Source of the DNA: Lysobacterales bacterium
GTDB taxonomy: Bacteria > Pseudomonadota > Gammaproteobacteria > Xanthomonadales > Marinicellaceae
Direction of reading: 5' to 3'
Assembly (NCBI GenBank): GCA_020442635.1
Contig: JAGRJR010000009.1
Location: forward strand, 1 to 61,550
DNA length: 61,550 nucleotides
The notes beneath the pieces were generated by a model, which saw only the letters and a program-made list of their open reading frames with translations, had not been told where the DNA came from and made no database searches. Shown in pieces: positions 36,205 to 45,667 of the stretch; the first letter of the stretch is position 1, and each line of letters starts with the position of its first letter. A program made the position numbers and the translations under genes.

Positions 36205-36729
36205 ATGTTTTGGCTCAAAGAGCGATGGTATGACATACTGACTTTTGTGGATATGGGTGGCCCCGTTTTGTGGGCCATCATGGCACTTTTGTTTGTCATG
36301 TGGTTGATGATTCTTGAGCGTTCGTGGTTTTATTTTGTTACGTATCCAAAATTAAGAAATAAAATTATTTCTGAATGGGAAAAACGTGATGACACTACAA
36401 CCTGGTATGCTAAGCGTATCAAGGAAGCCAGAGTTTCAGAAGCGTCAATTGAATTACGCTCAGGTCTCGGTTTCCTGGAAGCTTTGGTGGCAATCAGTCC
36501 TTTGTTTGGACTATTTGGGACAGTCTACGGAATGTTACAAGTGTTCGACATTATGGCAATTGCAGGTACCAGTAATGCCCGAGCTATGGCCGGTGGTGTT
36601 TCTAAAGCAACAATTCCAACAATGGCAGGAATGGTGGCCGCACTTTCTGGTGTGTTTTTTACCACTTATTTCAAGCATAAAGCCATCGTTGAAACAGATA
36701 AATTAGAAGACCGCATGCAGTCACAATAA
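36205..36729 (+). CDS. exbB: ExbB-like biopolymer transport protein
   Basis: A 174-residue three-helix MotA/TolQ/ExbB protein. The first helix is GGPVLWAIMALLFVMWLMIL, and the channel helices carry AISPLFGLFGTVYGMLQVFD and GGVSKATIPTMAGMVAALSGVFF. It forms the proton channel with ExbD to power TonB. The small size and order after the TtpC-like gene match ExbB2. The ATG at 36205 is 2 bp after the previous stop. A 57-bp gap follows before exbD, without a terminator. Confidence 0.92.
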   Translation: MFWLKERWYDILTFVDMGGPVLWAIMALLFVMWLMILERSWFYFVTYPKLRNKIISEWEKRDDTTTWYAKRIKEARVSEASIELRSGLGFLEALVAISPLFGLFGTVYGMLQVFDIMAIAGTSNARAMAGGVSKATIPTMAGMVAALSGVFFTTYFKHKAIVETDKLEDRMQSQ

Positions 36730-36786
36730 TAAATTTGAACCAATTTTATATTTAAATGGTCAGATTTATATAATGAGAGAATTGAT

Positions 36787-37194
36787 ATGAAGAAAAGACA
36801 TTTTCATGAAGACGAAGCTGAAATCAACATCACGCCGATGCTGGACGTGGTATTTATTATGTTGATTTTCTTCATCGTAACGACTTCGTTTGTGAAAGAA
36901 ACAGGTGTTGAAATTTCAAGACCTTCAAGTTCACAAGCCAAACAAGTCAAAAAAGGTAATATTCTGGTAGCCATTAAAGAAGATGGCATGATTTGGATTA
37001 ATAAGCAAGAAGTTGATTTGCGTGCAGTACGCTCAAGGGTTGAGAAAATGCATGCGGAAAATCCTGAAGCCAGTGCTGTTATTATTGCTGACCGTGGATC
37101 TAGAACTGGTGACTTGGTTGAAGTAATGGATCAAATTAAATCAGCAGGCGTAGCCAATATTTCAATTGCGGCAGAAAAGGGCCAGGGGTCATAA
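36787..37194 (+). CDS. exbD: ExbD-like biopolymer transport protein
   Basis: 135 residues. One N-terminal transmembrane helix carries the conserved proton-binding Asp (INITPMLDVVFIMLIFFIVT, Asp at about 19), followed by a periplasmic domain ending IADRGSRTGDLVEVMDQIKSAGVANISIAAEK. Typical ExbD/TolR. GAGAATT lies just before the ATG at 36787. It forms the ExbB-ExbD motor with the neighbouring proteins. Confidence 0.94.
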   Translation: MKKRHFHEDEAEINITPMLDVVFIMLIFFIVTTSFVKETGVEISRPSSSQAKQVKKGNILVAIKEDGMIWINKQEVDLRAVRSRVEKMHAENPEASAVIIADRGSRTGDLVEVMDQIKSAGVANISIAAEKGQGS

Positions 37195-37197
37195 GTC

Positions 37198-37830
37198 ATG
37201 AGTTTGCCACGCTATATAGTTGTTGGATTTTTTGCTGCAGTGATCACCGTGGTTTTGTATTTGGTTATGCATACCCTGGTGAGTCAGGCGGCAAAAAATC
37301 TGGGTGGAAATGATGACTTGCCCTCTATTGACTTTCAAAAAGTGAAGTTAGAGGATGATGTCAGAGAGCGTTCCCGAAGAATACCAAAAAAACCACCACC
37401 ACCTAAGGAGCCACCTCCGCCACCTAAGATGAATGTTCAACAAAATCAGCAAGTGGTGAACAATATGCCTACTCCTAATATTCCAAATCTAGATTTGGGT
37501 GTCGGTGGCAATGGCCCTTTCTTAGGAGCTGTTGGTCAGGTAAATATGACTGAAGAAGGTGGTGTGATCCCTATTGTAAGGATTGCTCCACAATATCCTC
37601 GCAAAGCCTTGATGGCCAAGATTGAAGGTTGGGTAAAAGTTAAATTTACGATAACCCCATCTGGTACAGTTTCGAATCCTGAGGTGGTTGATGCCAAACC
37701 TAAAAGGATTTTTGATCGCGAAGCCATTCGAGCCATTTTAAAATTTAAGTTCAAACCTAAAGTCGTTGATGGCGTTGGTGTGGAGCAAGTAGCTACACAA
37801 ACCATTGAGTTTGAATTGCCTGAAGAATAA
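37198..37830 (+). CDS. tonB: TonB energy-transducing protein (TonB2-type)
   Basis: 210 residues. An N-terminal transmembrane helix (about 5-26) precedes a short proline-rich region (PKKPPPPKEPPPPPK, about 62-77) and the C-terminal TonB domain (YPRKALMAKIEGWVKVKFTITPSG...AILKFKFKPKVVDG). The spacer is much shorter than in E. coli TonB, as in TonB2 proteins. It would energise outer-membrane receptors such as the one at 9289-12069. It is 3 bp after exbD. Confidence 0.94.
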   Translation: MSLPRYIVVGFFAAVITVVLYLVMHTLVSQAAKNLGGNDDLPSIDFQKVKLEDDVRERSRRIPKKPPPPKEPPPPPKMNVQQNQQVVNNMPTPNIPNLDLGVGGNGPFLGAVGQVNMTEEGGVIPIVRIAPQYPRKALMAKIEGWVKVKFTITPSGTVSNPEVVDAKPKRIFDREAIRAILKFKFKPKVVDGVGVEQVATQTIEFELPEE

Positions 37831-37843
37831 TGGGAGTGAATAT

Positions 37844-39121
37844 ATGAGTAAAAAAATCACTGTTCTGTTGTTTTGTTTGTTTGCTACTTTTATATCTGCT
37901 GCTGGGTCATTGAAAACAGGCAATCCAATCAGAAAACCTTCTGGCCAGGTTGGTCTCATGACAGAGGTGCAACAGAAAAAAATAACCCGTTTTAACGAGA
38001 TGTTGGCTGATGAAAAATATGCCGAAGCCAAGTCTGGCTTAACCAATATGCTTAGTAGTTCTGGCGTAAGTGGTTACGTTCAAGCCGTTATTTATCAGTT
38101 GCTTGGGCATATTGATTCGCTGCAGGGTAACTATACATCTTCAGCAGTTAATTTTAAAAAGGCTATAGATTTAGATGCGATGCCGAATACCACACATTTT
38201 CAAATGATGTTGCAGCGTGCTCAGTTGTTGATGTTAAACGATGATCATCGTGGTGGTTTGAAAGCTTTGGAAGAGTACATGGCGGCAGTTGATGAAATTC
38301 CTGATTCAGCATTTGCTATTAAAGCCAATGCTCATGTCCAGCTTGAACAGTTCAGAGAGGGAAAAGCAGCGATCAAGCAAGCCATTCAGTTATCAGAAAA
38401 ACCCAAAGAAACTTGGTATCAACTGCTGTTAGCGGTTCATTCAGAGTTATCCGAGTATCGGGAAATGGCGGATGTTTTACGTATCTTGATAGGTATTGCG
38501 CCAAATAAAAAGGTTTACTGGATGCAGCTTCACTCAGTGTTGTTTACTTTGAAGAAAGACAAAGAATCTTTGGCAGTTTGGGAGATGGCTTATCGTAAAG
38601 GTTTGTTTGATAAAGAAAGTGATTATATGCAACTATTTAAACTTTATTCTTACAATGAAGTGCCCTATAAGGCAGGTGATGTTTTACAAAAAGCGTTAGA
38701 AGAAGGTAAAGTAGAATCCAACTTTAAAAATTGGAAGCAATTAGGTCAGGTTTGGTATGGTGCTCGAGAATTGAGAAAGTCAATGAGTGCCTATGAACAA
38801 GCCAGTCAGTATGCTACTGATGGAGAGATGGATTTGACGCGTTCTTATCTGTATGTAGACTTGGAAGAATGGAATAAGGCTGTTGAGTCTATTAATTCTG
38901 CTTTACAAAAAGGCGGACTGGATGAAAACAAAACGGGTAATGCCTGGCTGATGTTAGGCATGAGCTACGCTAGCTTAAAGCAGTATTCAAGAGCTCGTGA
39001 TGCTTTTAATAATGCAATGAAATATCAAAAATCCAGAAGTAATGCTGAACAATGGTTGTCACATTTGACCACGCTGGAGAAAAAAGCCGAAGCTGCTAGT
39101 CAAGATACAGCTGCTGAATAA
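37844..39121 (+). CDS. TPR protein of TonB2-type operon
   Basis: A 425-residue exported protein. The signal peptide (MSKKITVLLFCLFATFISAA) precedes tetratricopeptide repeats to the end. The ATG at 37844 has GGGAGTG upstream; the open frame extends back into tonB without support. Related TPR proteins close the exbB-exbD-tonB clusters of Alteromonas- and Xanthomonas-like bacteria; their role is unclear. The stop abuts the xerD start (TAAATG), so xerD may be read from the same mRNA. Confidence 0.88.
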   Translation: MSKKITVLLFCLFATFISAAGSLKTGNPIRKPSGQVGLMTEVQQKKITRFNEMLADEKYAEAKSGLTNMLSSSGVSGYVQAVIYQLLGHIDSLQGNYTSSAVNFKKAIDLDAMPNTTHFQMMLQRAQLLMLNDDHRGGLKALEEYMAAVDEIPDSAFAIKANAHVQLEQFREGKAAIKQAIQLSEKPKETWYQLLLAVHSELSEYREMADVLRILIGIAPNKKVYWMQLHSVLFTLKKDKESLAVWEMAYRKGLFDKESDYMQLFKLYSYNEVPYKAGDVLQKALEEGKVESNFKNWKQLGQVWYGARELRKSMSAYEQASQYATDGEMDLTRSYLYVDLEEWNKAVESINSALQKGGLDENKTGNAWLMLGMSYASLKQYSRARDAFNNAMKYQKSRSNAEQWLSHLTTLEKKAEAASQDTAAE

Positions 39122-40003
39122 ATGGATGATGTTGGTCTGTTAGATCAATTCTTATCCTACTTGAGATTGGAAAAGGGACTTTCCAGTCATTCAATTTCCG
39201 CTTATAAAACGGATATCAATCAATTTCTTGGTTTTATAAAACATAACCAATTAGCCCAAGTAACCAAGACAATTTGTGAACATTATGTTCATGATTTATC
39301 AGTTTCGGGTATAAAATCAAAATCTGTAGCTAGAAAGATATCTGCTTTACGGCAGTTTTTTTTATACCTAAAAAAAATTCAGGTTGTTGAGCAAAATCCA
39401 TTTCTGGAAACAGCTATGCCAAAATTGGCTCGATCAATACCGAAGCCTTTAACCGAACAGCAAGTTGACTTGTTATTAAAGCAACCTGATGAAACGATTG
39501 ATTTGGGGTTGCGAGATAAGTGTATGTTGGAGCTTATTTATGCAACAGGTATGAGGGTGTCAGAGCTGGTGGGCATAAGATTCAATCAAATAAATTTGAA
39601 TCAGGGTGTTGTTAGAATTGAGGGAAAAGGTGGTAAGGAAAGACTTATCCCTTTGGGTGAAGTTGCTGCAGATTGGTTGGCAATATATTTATCAACTAAC
39701 GCCAGGCAAAACAAAAAATCAAATCAAGCGTATGTGTTTAATAGTCAAAAAGGTCATGTCATGACACGACAGGCATTTTGGTATCGGATTAAAAAATATG
39801 CAAAGGAGGCTGGTATATATCCCCTACCTTCTCCACATGTTTTGCGTCATTCCTTTGCAACTCACCTTTTGAATCATTCTGCTGATTTAAGAGTGGTGCA
39901 ATTATTACTGGGGCACAGTGACTTGTCTACCACACAAATTTATACTTTGGTAGCTAAGGAAAAGTTAAAGCAAATGCACAGTGAGCACCACCCACGTGGT
40001 TAA
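39122..40003 (+). CDS. xerD: Site-specific tyrosine recombinase XerD
   Basis: A 293-residue recombinase that, with XerC, resolves chromosome dimers at dif. Catalytic residues are all visible: R145 (GMRVSEL), K169, H239 and R242 (HVLRH), H265 (LLGHSDLSTTQ) and Y274 (IYTLV). The N-terminal SAM-like core-binding domain (EKGLSSHSISAYKTDINQF) is intact. The alignment to E. coli XerD runs to the end (SEHHPRG). Position before dsbC is the conserved gammaproteobacterial order, so it is the housekeeping enzyme and not a mobile-element integrase. Confidence 0.96.
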   Translation: MDDVGLLDQFLSYLRLEKGLSSHSISAYKTDINQFLGFIKHNQLAQVTKTICEHYVHDLSVSGIKSKSVARKISALRQFFLYLKKIQVVEQNPFLETAMPKLARSIPKPLTEQQVDLLLKQPDETIDLGLRDKCMLELIYATGMRVSELVGIRFNQINLNQGVVRIEGKGGKERLIPLGEVAADWLAIYLSTNARQNKKSNQAYVFNSQKGHVMTRQAFWYRIKKYAKEAGIYPLPSPHVLRHSFATHLLNHSADLRVVQLLLGHSDLSTTQIYTLVAKEKLKQMHSEHHPRG

Positions 40004-40116
40004 CAGGTAAGAATTATTGATTTAAAAAATACAGGACCATTGTCTTAAATACAATTGTTGCAACTGAATGTAAAAAGCTTAAAGTCAACTTTTTTTTAAA
40101 GGCCGATTCAGGAAAG

Positions 40117-40206
40117 GATCAGGATGAACTTTTCAAGGACTGACTAATAAATCATGAAATTCATGGATAAATATTTACTAATGGTTAGAATGTCCTGATC
40201 TTTTTT
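40117..40206 (+). ncRNA. Candidate structured RNA or attenuator in the xerD-dsbC gap
   Basis: GATCAGGA (40117-40124) pairs with TCCTGATC (40193-40200), which is followed by six T. Inside lies a perfect CATGAA-A-TTCATG hairpin (40153-40165). The long-range stem with a terminal U run looks like the 3' end of a small RNA, or a leader terminator, about 55 bp before dsbC. No promoter was firmly identified. Could be chance. Confidence 0.3.
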
Positions 40207-40260
40207 AGAACCATTTGGATTATAATTGGTCAGATAGACCAAATTATTACAGGAAACCCC

Positions 40261-40995
40261 ATGAAATTATTAATAATGATAACCCTTTTTACTACCGTAC
40301 AGTTTGCACGAGCTGATGTTGATAAAACGGTTTTTGAAGCTTCTTTAAAGAAATTAAGTTCATCCGAAGTCAAAGTAGTAGAAATCAGTGAGACCCCTAT
40401 CTCAGGTGTAATGGAAGTGTTGGTGGATGCAGGAAGAGGTAGTGAAATCCTGTATATGAGTTCTGATGGTAAATACATTCTTAATGGCTCAATTGTCGAT
40501 ATAGATAAAAGAATAAACATCACTGATTTAAAAAAATCAGTGATTAGAAAGGAAATGATGGGCAAGTTTGGCAAGTCACAACGGATTGACTTCTTCCCAG
40601 AAGGTAAAAATATGGAGCATCATGTGACCGTATTCACTGACATAGATTGTGGCTATTGTCGAAAGTTACATTCTGAGATGAGTCAATACAATGAATTGGG
40701 TATTGGTATCTCATATTTGTTTTTCCCAAGAGCTGGCTTACAATCTGGATCATTTGATAAGGCTGTGAATGTTTGGTGTTCTGACAATCAACAAGAAGCC
40801 ATGACATTGGCAAAAGCAGGTGAAACTGTAGAGCCAAAAACATGTGATAACCCGATTGAAGAACATTACAAAGCAGGCGTGACAGCTGGCGTATCAGGAA
40901 CACCAGCGTTGGTATTGGATGATGGCACATTGATGCCGGGCTATTTACCACCGGAACAACTTAAGCAAAGATTGGATTTGTTGGCAGCCAAGTAA
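40261..40995 (+). CDS. dsbC: Periplasmic disulfide isomerase DsbC
   Basis: 244 residues. The signal peptide (to FARA-DVD) is followed by the DsbC dimerisation domain (about 20-85), a helical linker, and a thioredoxin fold with active site CGYC (130-133) and cis-Pro loop GVSGTPALVL. A second Cys pair (WCSDNQQ, KTCDNP) matches the structural disulfide of DsbC. It corrects wrong disulfides in exported proteins, fitting the many Cys-containing secreted proteins here. Downstream of xerD by 257 bp, with its own terminator. Confidence 0.95.
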   Translation: MKLLIMITLFTTVQFARADVDKTVFEASLKKLSSSEVKVVEISETPISGVMEVLVDAGRGSEILYMSSDGKYILNGSIVDIDKRINITDLKKSVIRKEMMGKFGKSQRIDFFPEGKNMEHHVTVFTDIDCGYCRKLHSEMSQYNELGIGISYLFFPRAGLQSGSFDKAVNVWCSDNQQEAMTLAKAGETVEPKTCDNPIEEHYKAGVTAGVSGTPALVLDDGTLMPGYLPPEQLKQRLDLLAAK

Positions 40996-41015
40996 TTTAA
41001 TTTATGCTCTTTTAG

Positions 41016-41040
41016 AAAGCCGATTTATATCGGCTTTTTT
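41016..41040 (+). terminator. Rho-independent terminator of dsbC
   Basis: AAAGCCGAT (41016-41024) and ATCGGCTTT (41029-41037) with a TTAT loop, then TTT, about 20 nt after the dsbC stop. Confidence 0.93.
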
Positions 41041-41118
41041 CGTTTTAGCAGTATGTAAAATGCTTCGCAGAGCAAGCTATATAAGTTAACTTCATGTAAA
41101 ATACCCTCTTTTTTTAAA

Positions 41119-44100
41119 ATGCCAGATCTCATGACATTTCATTTGTTGACATTTATTGGTTCGGATGTGTATTCACCTTTCAGGCTTGATAAACTTAATA
41201 AAGCTTTAAAACAAGAAGCAACTGAAATTTTGCAGGCTCAATATTTTTATGTGTTGGAGTCATCTGAGCAACTGTCCAAGTCTTCAGTTGAAAAAATTGA
41301 GGCTCTATTATCAGCAAAATCGTATCAAGGGCCTCTCAATGACCTACAGCAATTAATTATGCCGAGGGAAGGTACCATTTCACCGTGGTCAACAAAAGCC
41401 ACAGATATTATGCATCATTGCGGTTTGATGCAAGTGAACCGGGTCGAAGTTGGTAGGCTGTTGACCATGCAAAACAGGCAAGACTTTAATCATGATATGG
41501 TAATGGATCGCATGACGGAAGCTTTTTTCCCAAGTCGCGATTCGCTACAAAGCCTGTTTGATCATCAGCAACCGAATCCTGTTACTTACATTGACGTCAA
41601 AAATCAGGGTAAAAGTCAACTTGAAATGCTGAATAAAAGCATGGGCTTGGCTTTGTCTGATGAGGAAATTGATTACCTGTACAACAGTTACCAAAAACTC
41701 GATAAATCTCCAACAGATGTAGAATTGATGATGTTTGCCCAGGCCAATTCTGAGCATTGCCGCCATAAAATTTTTAATGCGGATTGGCAGATTGATGATG
41801 AGTCACAGGCTTTGTCATTGTTTAAGATGATTAAAAATACCGAGCAACAAACCAGTGCGCCAGCCTTATCTGCCTATAAAGACAATGCCGCTGTTTTTGC
41901 AGGGGGCAAAGGTCAAAGATTGGTGACCAATGAGCAACATCAATACACTGAGGTGATGCAGGATATTGATGTGTTGATAAAAGTAGAAACGCACAACCAC
42001 CCAACAGGGATTGAACCTTTTGCGGGTGCCGCAACCGGTTCGGGCGGTGAAATCAGAGATGAAGCAGCCACTGGTCAAGGCGCTAAACCTAAAGCTGGGC
42101 TGTGCGGCTTTTCGGTGAGTCATTTGCACATTCCAGGTTTTCCACAATTGTGGGAGCAACATTCGCCAGGTACTCCCAGTCGTATGGCTACTTCATTCGA
42201 AATCATGCAAAAAGGACCGATTGGTGCAGCTGCATTTAACAATGAGTTTGGTCGCCCTAACATTTGTGGTTATTTCAGAAATTTTGAACAACAAACCGCT
42301 GAAATTAATCAATGGCGTGGGTATCACAAACCTATTATGTTAGCAGGAGGTATGGGTCATATCAACCACATCCATACAGAAAAACAAGACACTCAGGCTG
42401 GTGATTATGTGGTGGTTCTTGGCGGTCCTGCGATGTTGATTGGTTTAGGTGGCGGTGCAGCCAGTTCAATCAGCAGTGCTGATGGTCAAGAAGATTTGGA
42501 CTTTGCTTCAGTACAACGCGGTAATCCTGAAATGCAACGGCGTTGTCAGGAAGTGATAGACCGATGTTGGTACCAGGAAGAGGAAAGTCCTATCAGATCA
42601 ATCCATGATGTTGGTGCTGGTGGTTTGTCCAATGCCATTCCGGAAATTCTCAATGATGCTTCACTCGGCGGTGAAATTGAATTGCGTCGATTGCAAATTG
42701 ATCATGTGTCCATGTCACCGATGGAAATCTGGTGTAACGAATCTCAAGAACGCTATGTGTTGTCTGTAAAACCAGAGAAACTGGAACGGTTTAAACAAAT
42801 TTGTCAGCGTGAGCGTTGTCCTTTCGCCATCATGGGCACAGCGACTGCTGAGCAAAAGCTTGAACTCAATGATGAATTTTTTGGTAACAAGCCGGTAGAT
42901 ATACCGATGAGTTTGTTGTTTGGCAACACTCCAAAGACCCAAATTGCTGTCAACAGAATAAAACCGCAAACAACGGCTTTCAAGCCGTTGGTAAAAACAC
43001 TTAAAGAACAGGTTGAGCTGGTGCTGTCATTTCCTACTGTAGCCAGCAAAAAATACTTAATTACCATTGGCGATCGTACCGTTTCTGGCTTGATTCATCG
43101 TGATCAGATGGTAGGGCCATGGCAAGTGCCAGTGGCTGATTGTGGTATCACTTTGCGTGATTATCATGGTTATGCAGGTGAAGTCATGTCAGTTGGTGAA
43201 CGAACACCGTTGGCCTTGTTGAATCCGGCCGCATCCGCTCGTATGGCAGTTACTGAAGCTATCACCAACTTACTGGGTATGGGCTTGGAGTCACTTAATC
43301 AGATCAAGTTGTCGGCCAACTGGATGGCAGCCAGTTCATATCAAGGTGAATATCAAGCTCTATTCGAGGCTGTCAAAGCGATAGGTATGGAACTTTGCCC
43401 TGATTTAGATATCGGTATTCCTGTGGGTAAAGACTCCATGTCGATGCAAACCCGTTGGCAAGATGGCGAGCAGAATAAGCAAGTAACCGCGCCCATGTCA
43501 TTGATTATTTCAGCTTTTGCGGTGGTGAAAGATGTCAGAAAACATCTGACACCTCAGTTATCTGGAAAGGCGGGTAATGAATTGCTGTTGATTGATTTGT
43601 CAGCAGGTCAAAATCGCATGGGTGGTTCGGTGTTTTACCAGGCTCAAAATCAAATGGGTGAGCATTCTCCAGATTTGGATCAGCCACAATATTTGAAAAA
43701 CCTGTTCGGGTTTATGTCTGAGGCGATTAATCAACGATTGCTGCTGGCCTGTCATGATAAATCTGACGGTGGCCTGATAGCGACTGTGGCTGAAATGGCT
43801 TTTGCTGGTCATTGTGGTGTGCGTATCAATGTGTTAGCGCAACAGTCCACAGAATCTTTCTTGTTCAATGAAGAGCCTGGTGTGGTCATTGAAGTCAGTG
43901 ATGGTTCAATTGATGCTTTGATGAACTTGCTGATTAAATATGAATTGGTCGAGTTAACACATCATATTGGAGGTGTCACCTCAGATGATGTCATCAGTAT
44001 TGTTGAGGGTGATGAAAATACCTGTTGGCAACGGACTGACCTGGAAAGCATTTGGGCCAAGTCGAGTTATTTAATGGCATTGAATCGCGACAATCCTGAA

Positions 44101-44967
44101 AGTGCGGAACAGGAATATGCTGGTATTCAACAGGAAAATCCTGGTATCAGACCTAAAGTGAATTTTGATTTTGCAAAATCACTGGTGGCGCCTTTTATTA
44201 ATCTGAACAAACCTAAATTAGCTGTTTTACGCGAACAGGGCGTCAATGGTCAAAATGAAATGGCAGCTGCTTTTATGCGAGCAGGCTTTGACTGTGTTGA
44301 TGTCCATATGCAGGATTTAATCAGTAATCAATTGCAGTTGGAAGCATTCAATGGTCTGGTTGCTTGTGGTGGTTTCTCTTATGGGGATGTGCTCGGTGCT
44401 GGTTTAGGTTGGGCCAAAACTATTTTGTATAATGAGCTGTTGCGCCAACAATTTGCAGATTTTTTTGCGCATGAAGAGAAATTTGCTTTGGGTGTGTGTA
44501 ATGGTTGTCAAATGTTGTCAGGTTTGCGACAAATCATTCCTGGAACTGAAGCTTGGCCAGATTTTTTACGTAATCGCAGCGAGCAATTTGAAGCGCGTTT
44601 CTCACAGTTGGAAATTCAGCCAACCAACAATTTGTTCTTCGCAGGTATGGCCGGTGCGCATATCCCGGTAGCCATTGCTCATGGTGAGGGTCGGGCAGAT
44701 TTTGGTGGCAAAACTGTTCAAGCTGAAATTGTGGCGGCAAGCTATATCGACAATATGGGTCAACCAACCATGCGTTACCCTTTTAACCCCAATGGGTCAA
44801 CCGAAGCCGTGGCGGCAGTGAGTAATCAAAAGGGTAACGTATTGGCGATGATGCCTCATCCAGAGCGTGTTTTTAGAACTGTACAAATGTCCTGGGCACC
44901 TGAACAATGGAGTGAAAATTCACCTTGGATGAGAATGTTTTATAATGCCAGGTTGTTTGTAAAATAA
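41119..44967 (+). CDS. purL: Phosphoribosylformylglycinamidine synthase (single-chain PurL)
   Basis: A 1282-residue purine-biosynthesis enzyme converting FGAR to FGAM with glutamine and ATP (E. coli 1295). It has an N-terminal PurS-like part, tandem FGAM synthase domains ([51 protein letters not shown]-type motif), and a C-terminal class I glutaminase with Cys1127 (GVCNGCQ) and His1247/Glu1249 (MPHPER). The start is ATG 41119 or ATG 41131 ([10 protein letters not shown]); neither has a clear ribosome site. Single gene after the dsbC terminator. Confidence 0.97.
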   Translation: [1282 protein letters not shown]

Positions 44968-44987
44968 TTGGCGAGGCTTGCATCAGC

Positions 44988-45611
44988 ATGAAATCACCGA
45001 TAAAAGAGTTACTGGTCAGCGCGCTCTTGTATCTGCCATTGTGTTTTTTCATCTGGTTCTATGCGGCACCGATACTGGTTTTACCTGTAAAATATTTGGC
45101 TGAAACTGTGTTGGTGTTATGGCAAAATGAATTGTTCAATGGCATCAACCAACAAGGTTTTTTGTTGAATATTGAAACTTTGATATTCCCGGAAAATCAA
45201 ATAGGCGCTGCGGCAAACCAGTTGGCTGTTTTAGATGTAGTGGTTAATCCGATGAAGTATGGATATGGTTTAGCCGTTTTTGTCGGACTGGTGATTTCTT
45301 TACCAGAAACATCAGTTCGATATCGTTTTGTTCAGGTGTTGATCGGGTATTTACTGATTTGCCTGATACAGGCCAATGGGGTGTTTTGGGAGACATGTAA
45401 GACTTTGATGTTTGATGGTGGGCCTGCTGGATTAGAAGCCATAAATCAGACAGGAATTAACCATGATTTGGTGGCAGCGATGTATCAAATGTCTTATTTG
45501 ATTTTTCCGGCTGTTGTTCCTGTGGTGGCTTGGATGATACTGAATCGGCAATTTGTTGAAGACATAACAGCCTTTAGCAGCCAACAAAATAAAGAGGAAA
45601 AACAATCCTGA
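44988..45611 (+). CDS. Membrane protein resembling exosortase-H-associated proteins
   Basis: 207 residues with about four to five transmembrane helices. The N-terminus PIKELLVSALLYLPLCFFIWFYAAPILVLPVKYLAE, the central NPMKYGYGLAVFVGLVIS and the C-terminal YQMSYLIFPAVVPVVAWMILNRQF resemble, from memory, the family annotated 'exosortase H-associated membrane protein'. In that system it partners XrtH, which processes IPTLxxWG-CTERM proteins. No exosortase or IPTL tail is in this window. It starts 20 bp after purL and ends 56 bp before the type II secretion operon. Confidence 0.5.
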   Translation: MKSPIKELLVSALLYLPLCFFIWFYAAPILVLPVKYLAETVLVLWQNELFNGINQQGFLLNIETLIFPENQIGAAANQLAVLDVVVNPMKYGYGLAVFVGLVISLPETSVRYRFVQVLIGYLLICLIQANGVFWETCKTLMFDGGPAGLEAINQTGINHDLVAAMYQMSYLIFPAVVPVVAWMILNRQFVEDITAFSSQQNKEEKQS

Positions 45612-45667
45612 GAAACTTTTAATCGTTTGGGGTTGTCAGAGAAAAGCAACGATAAAAACATAAGAAT

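Noticed and set aside
39122..40003. Tyrosine recombinase as sign of a mobile element or source of the 7-9 kb cassette
   Set aside because: Full-length match to housekeeping XerD and conserved xerD-dsbC order.
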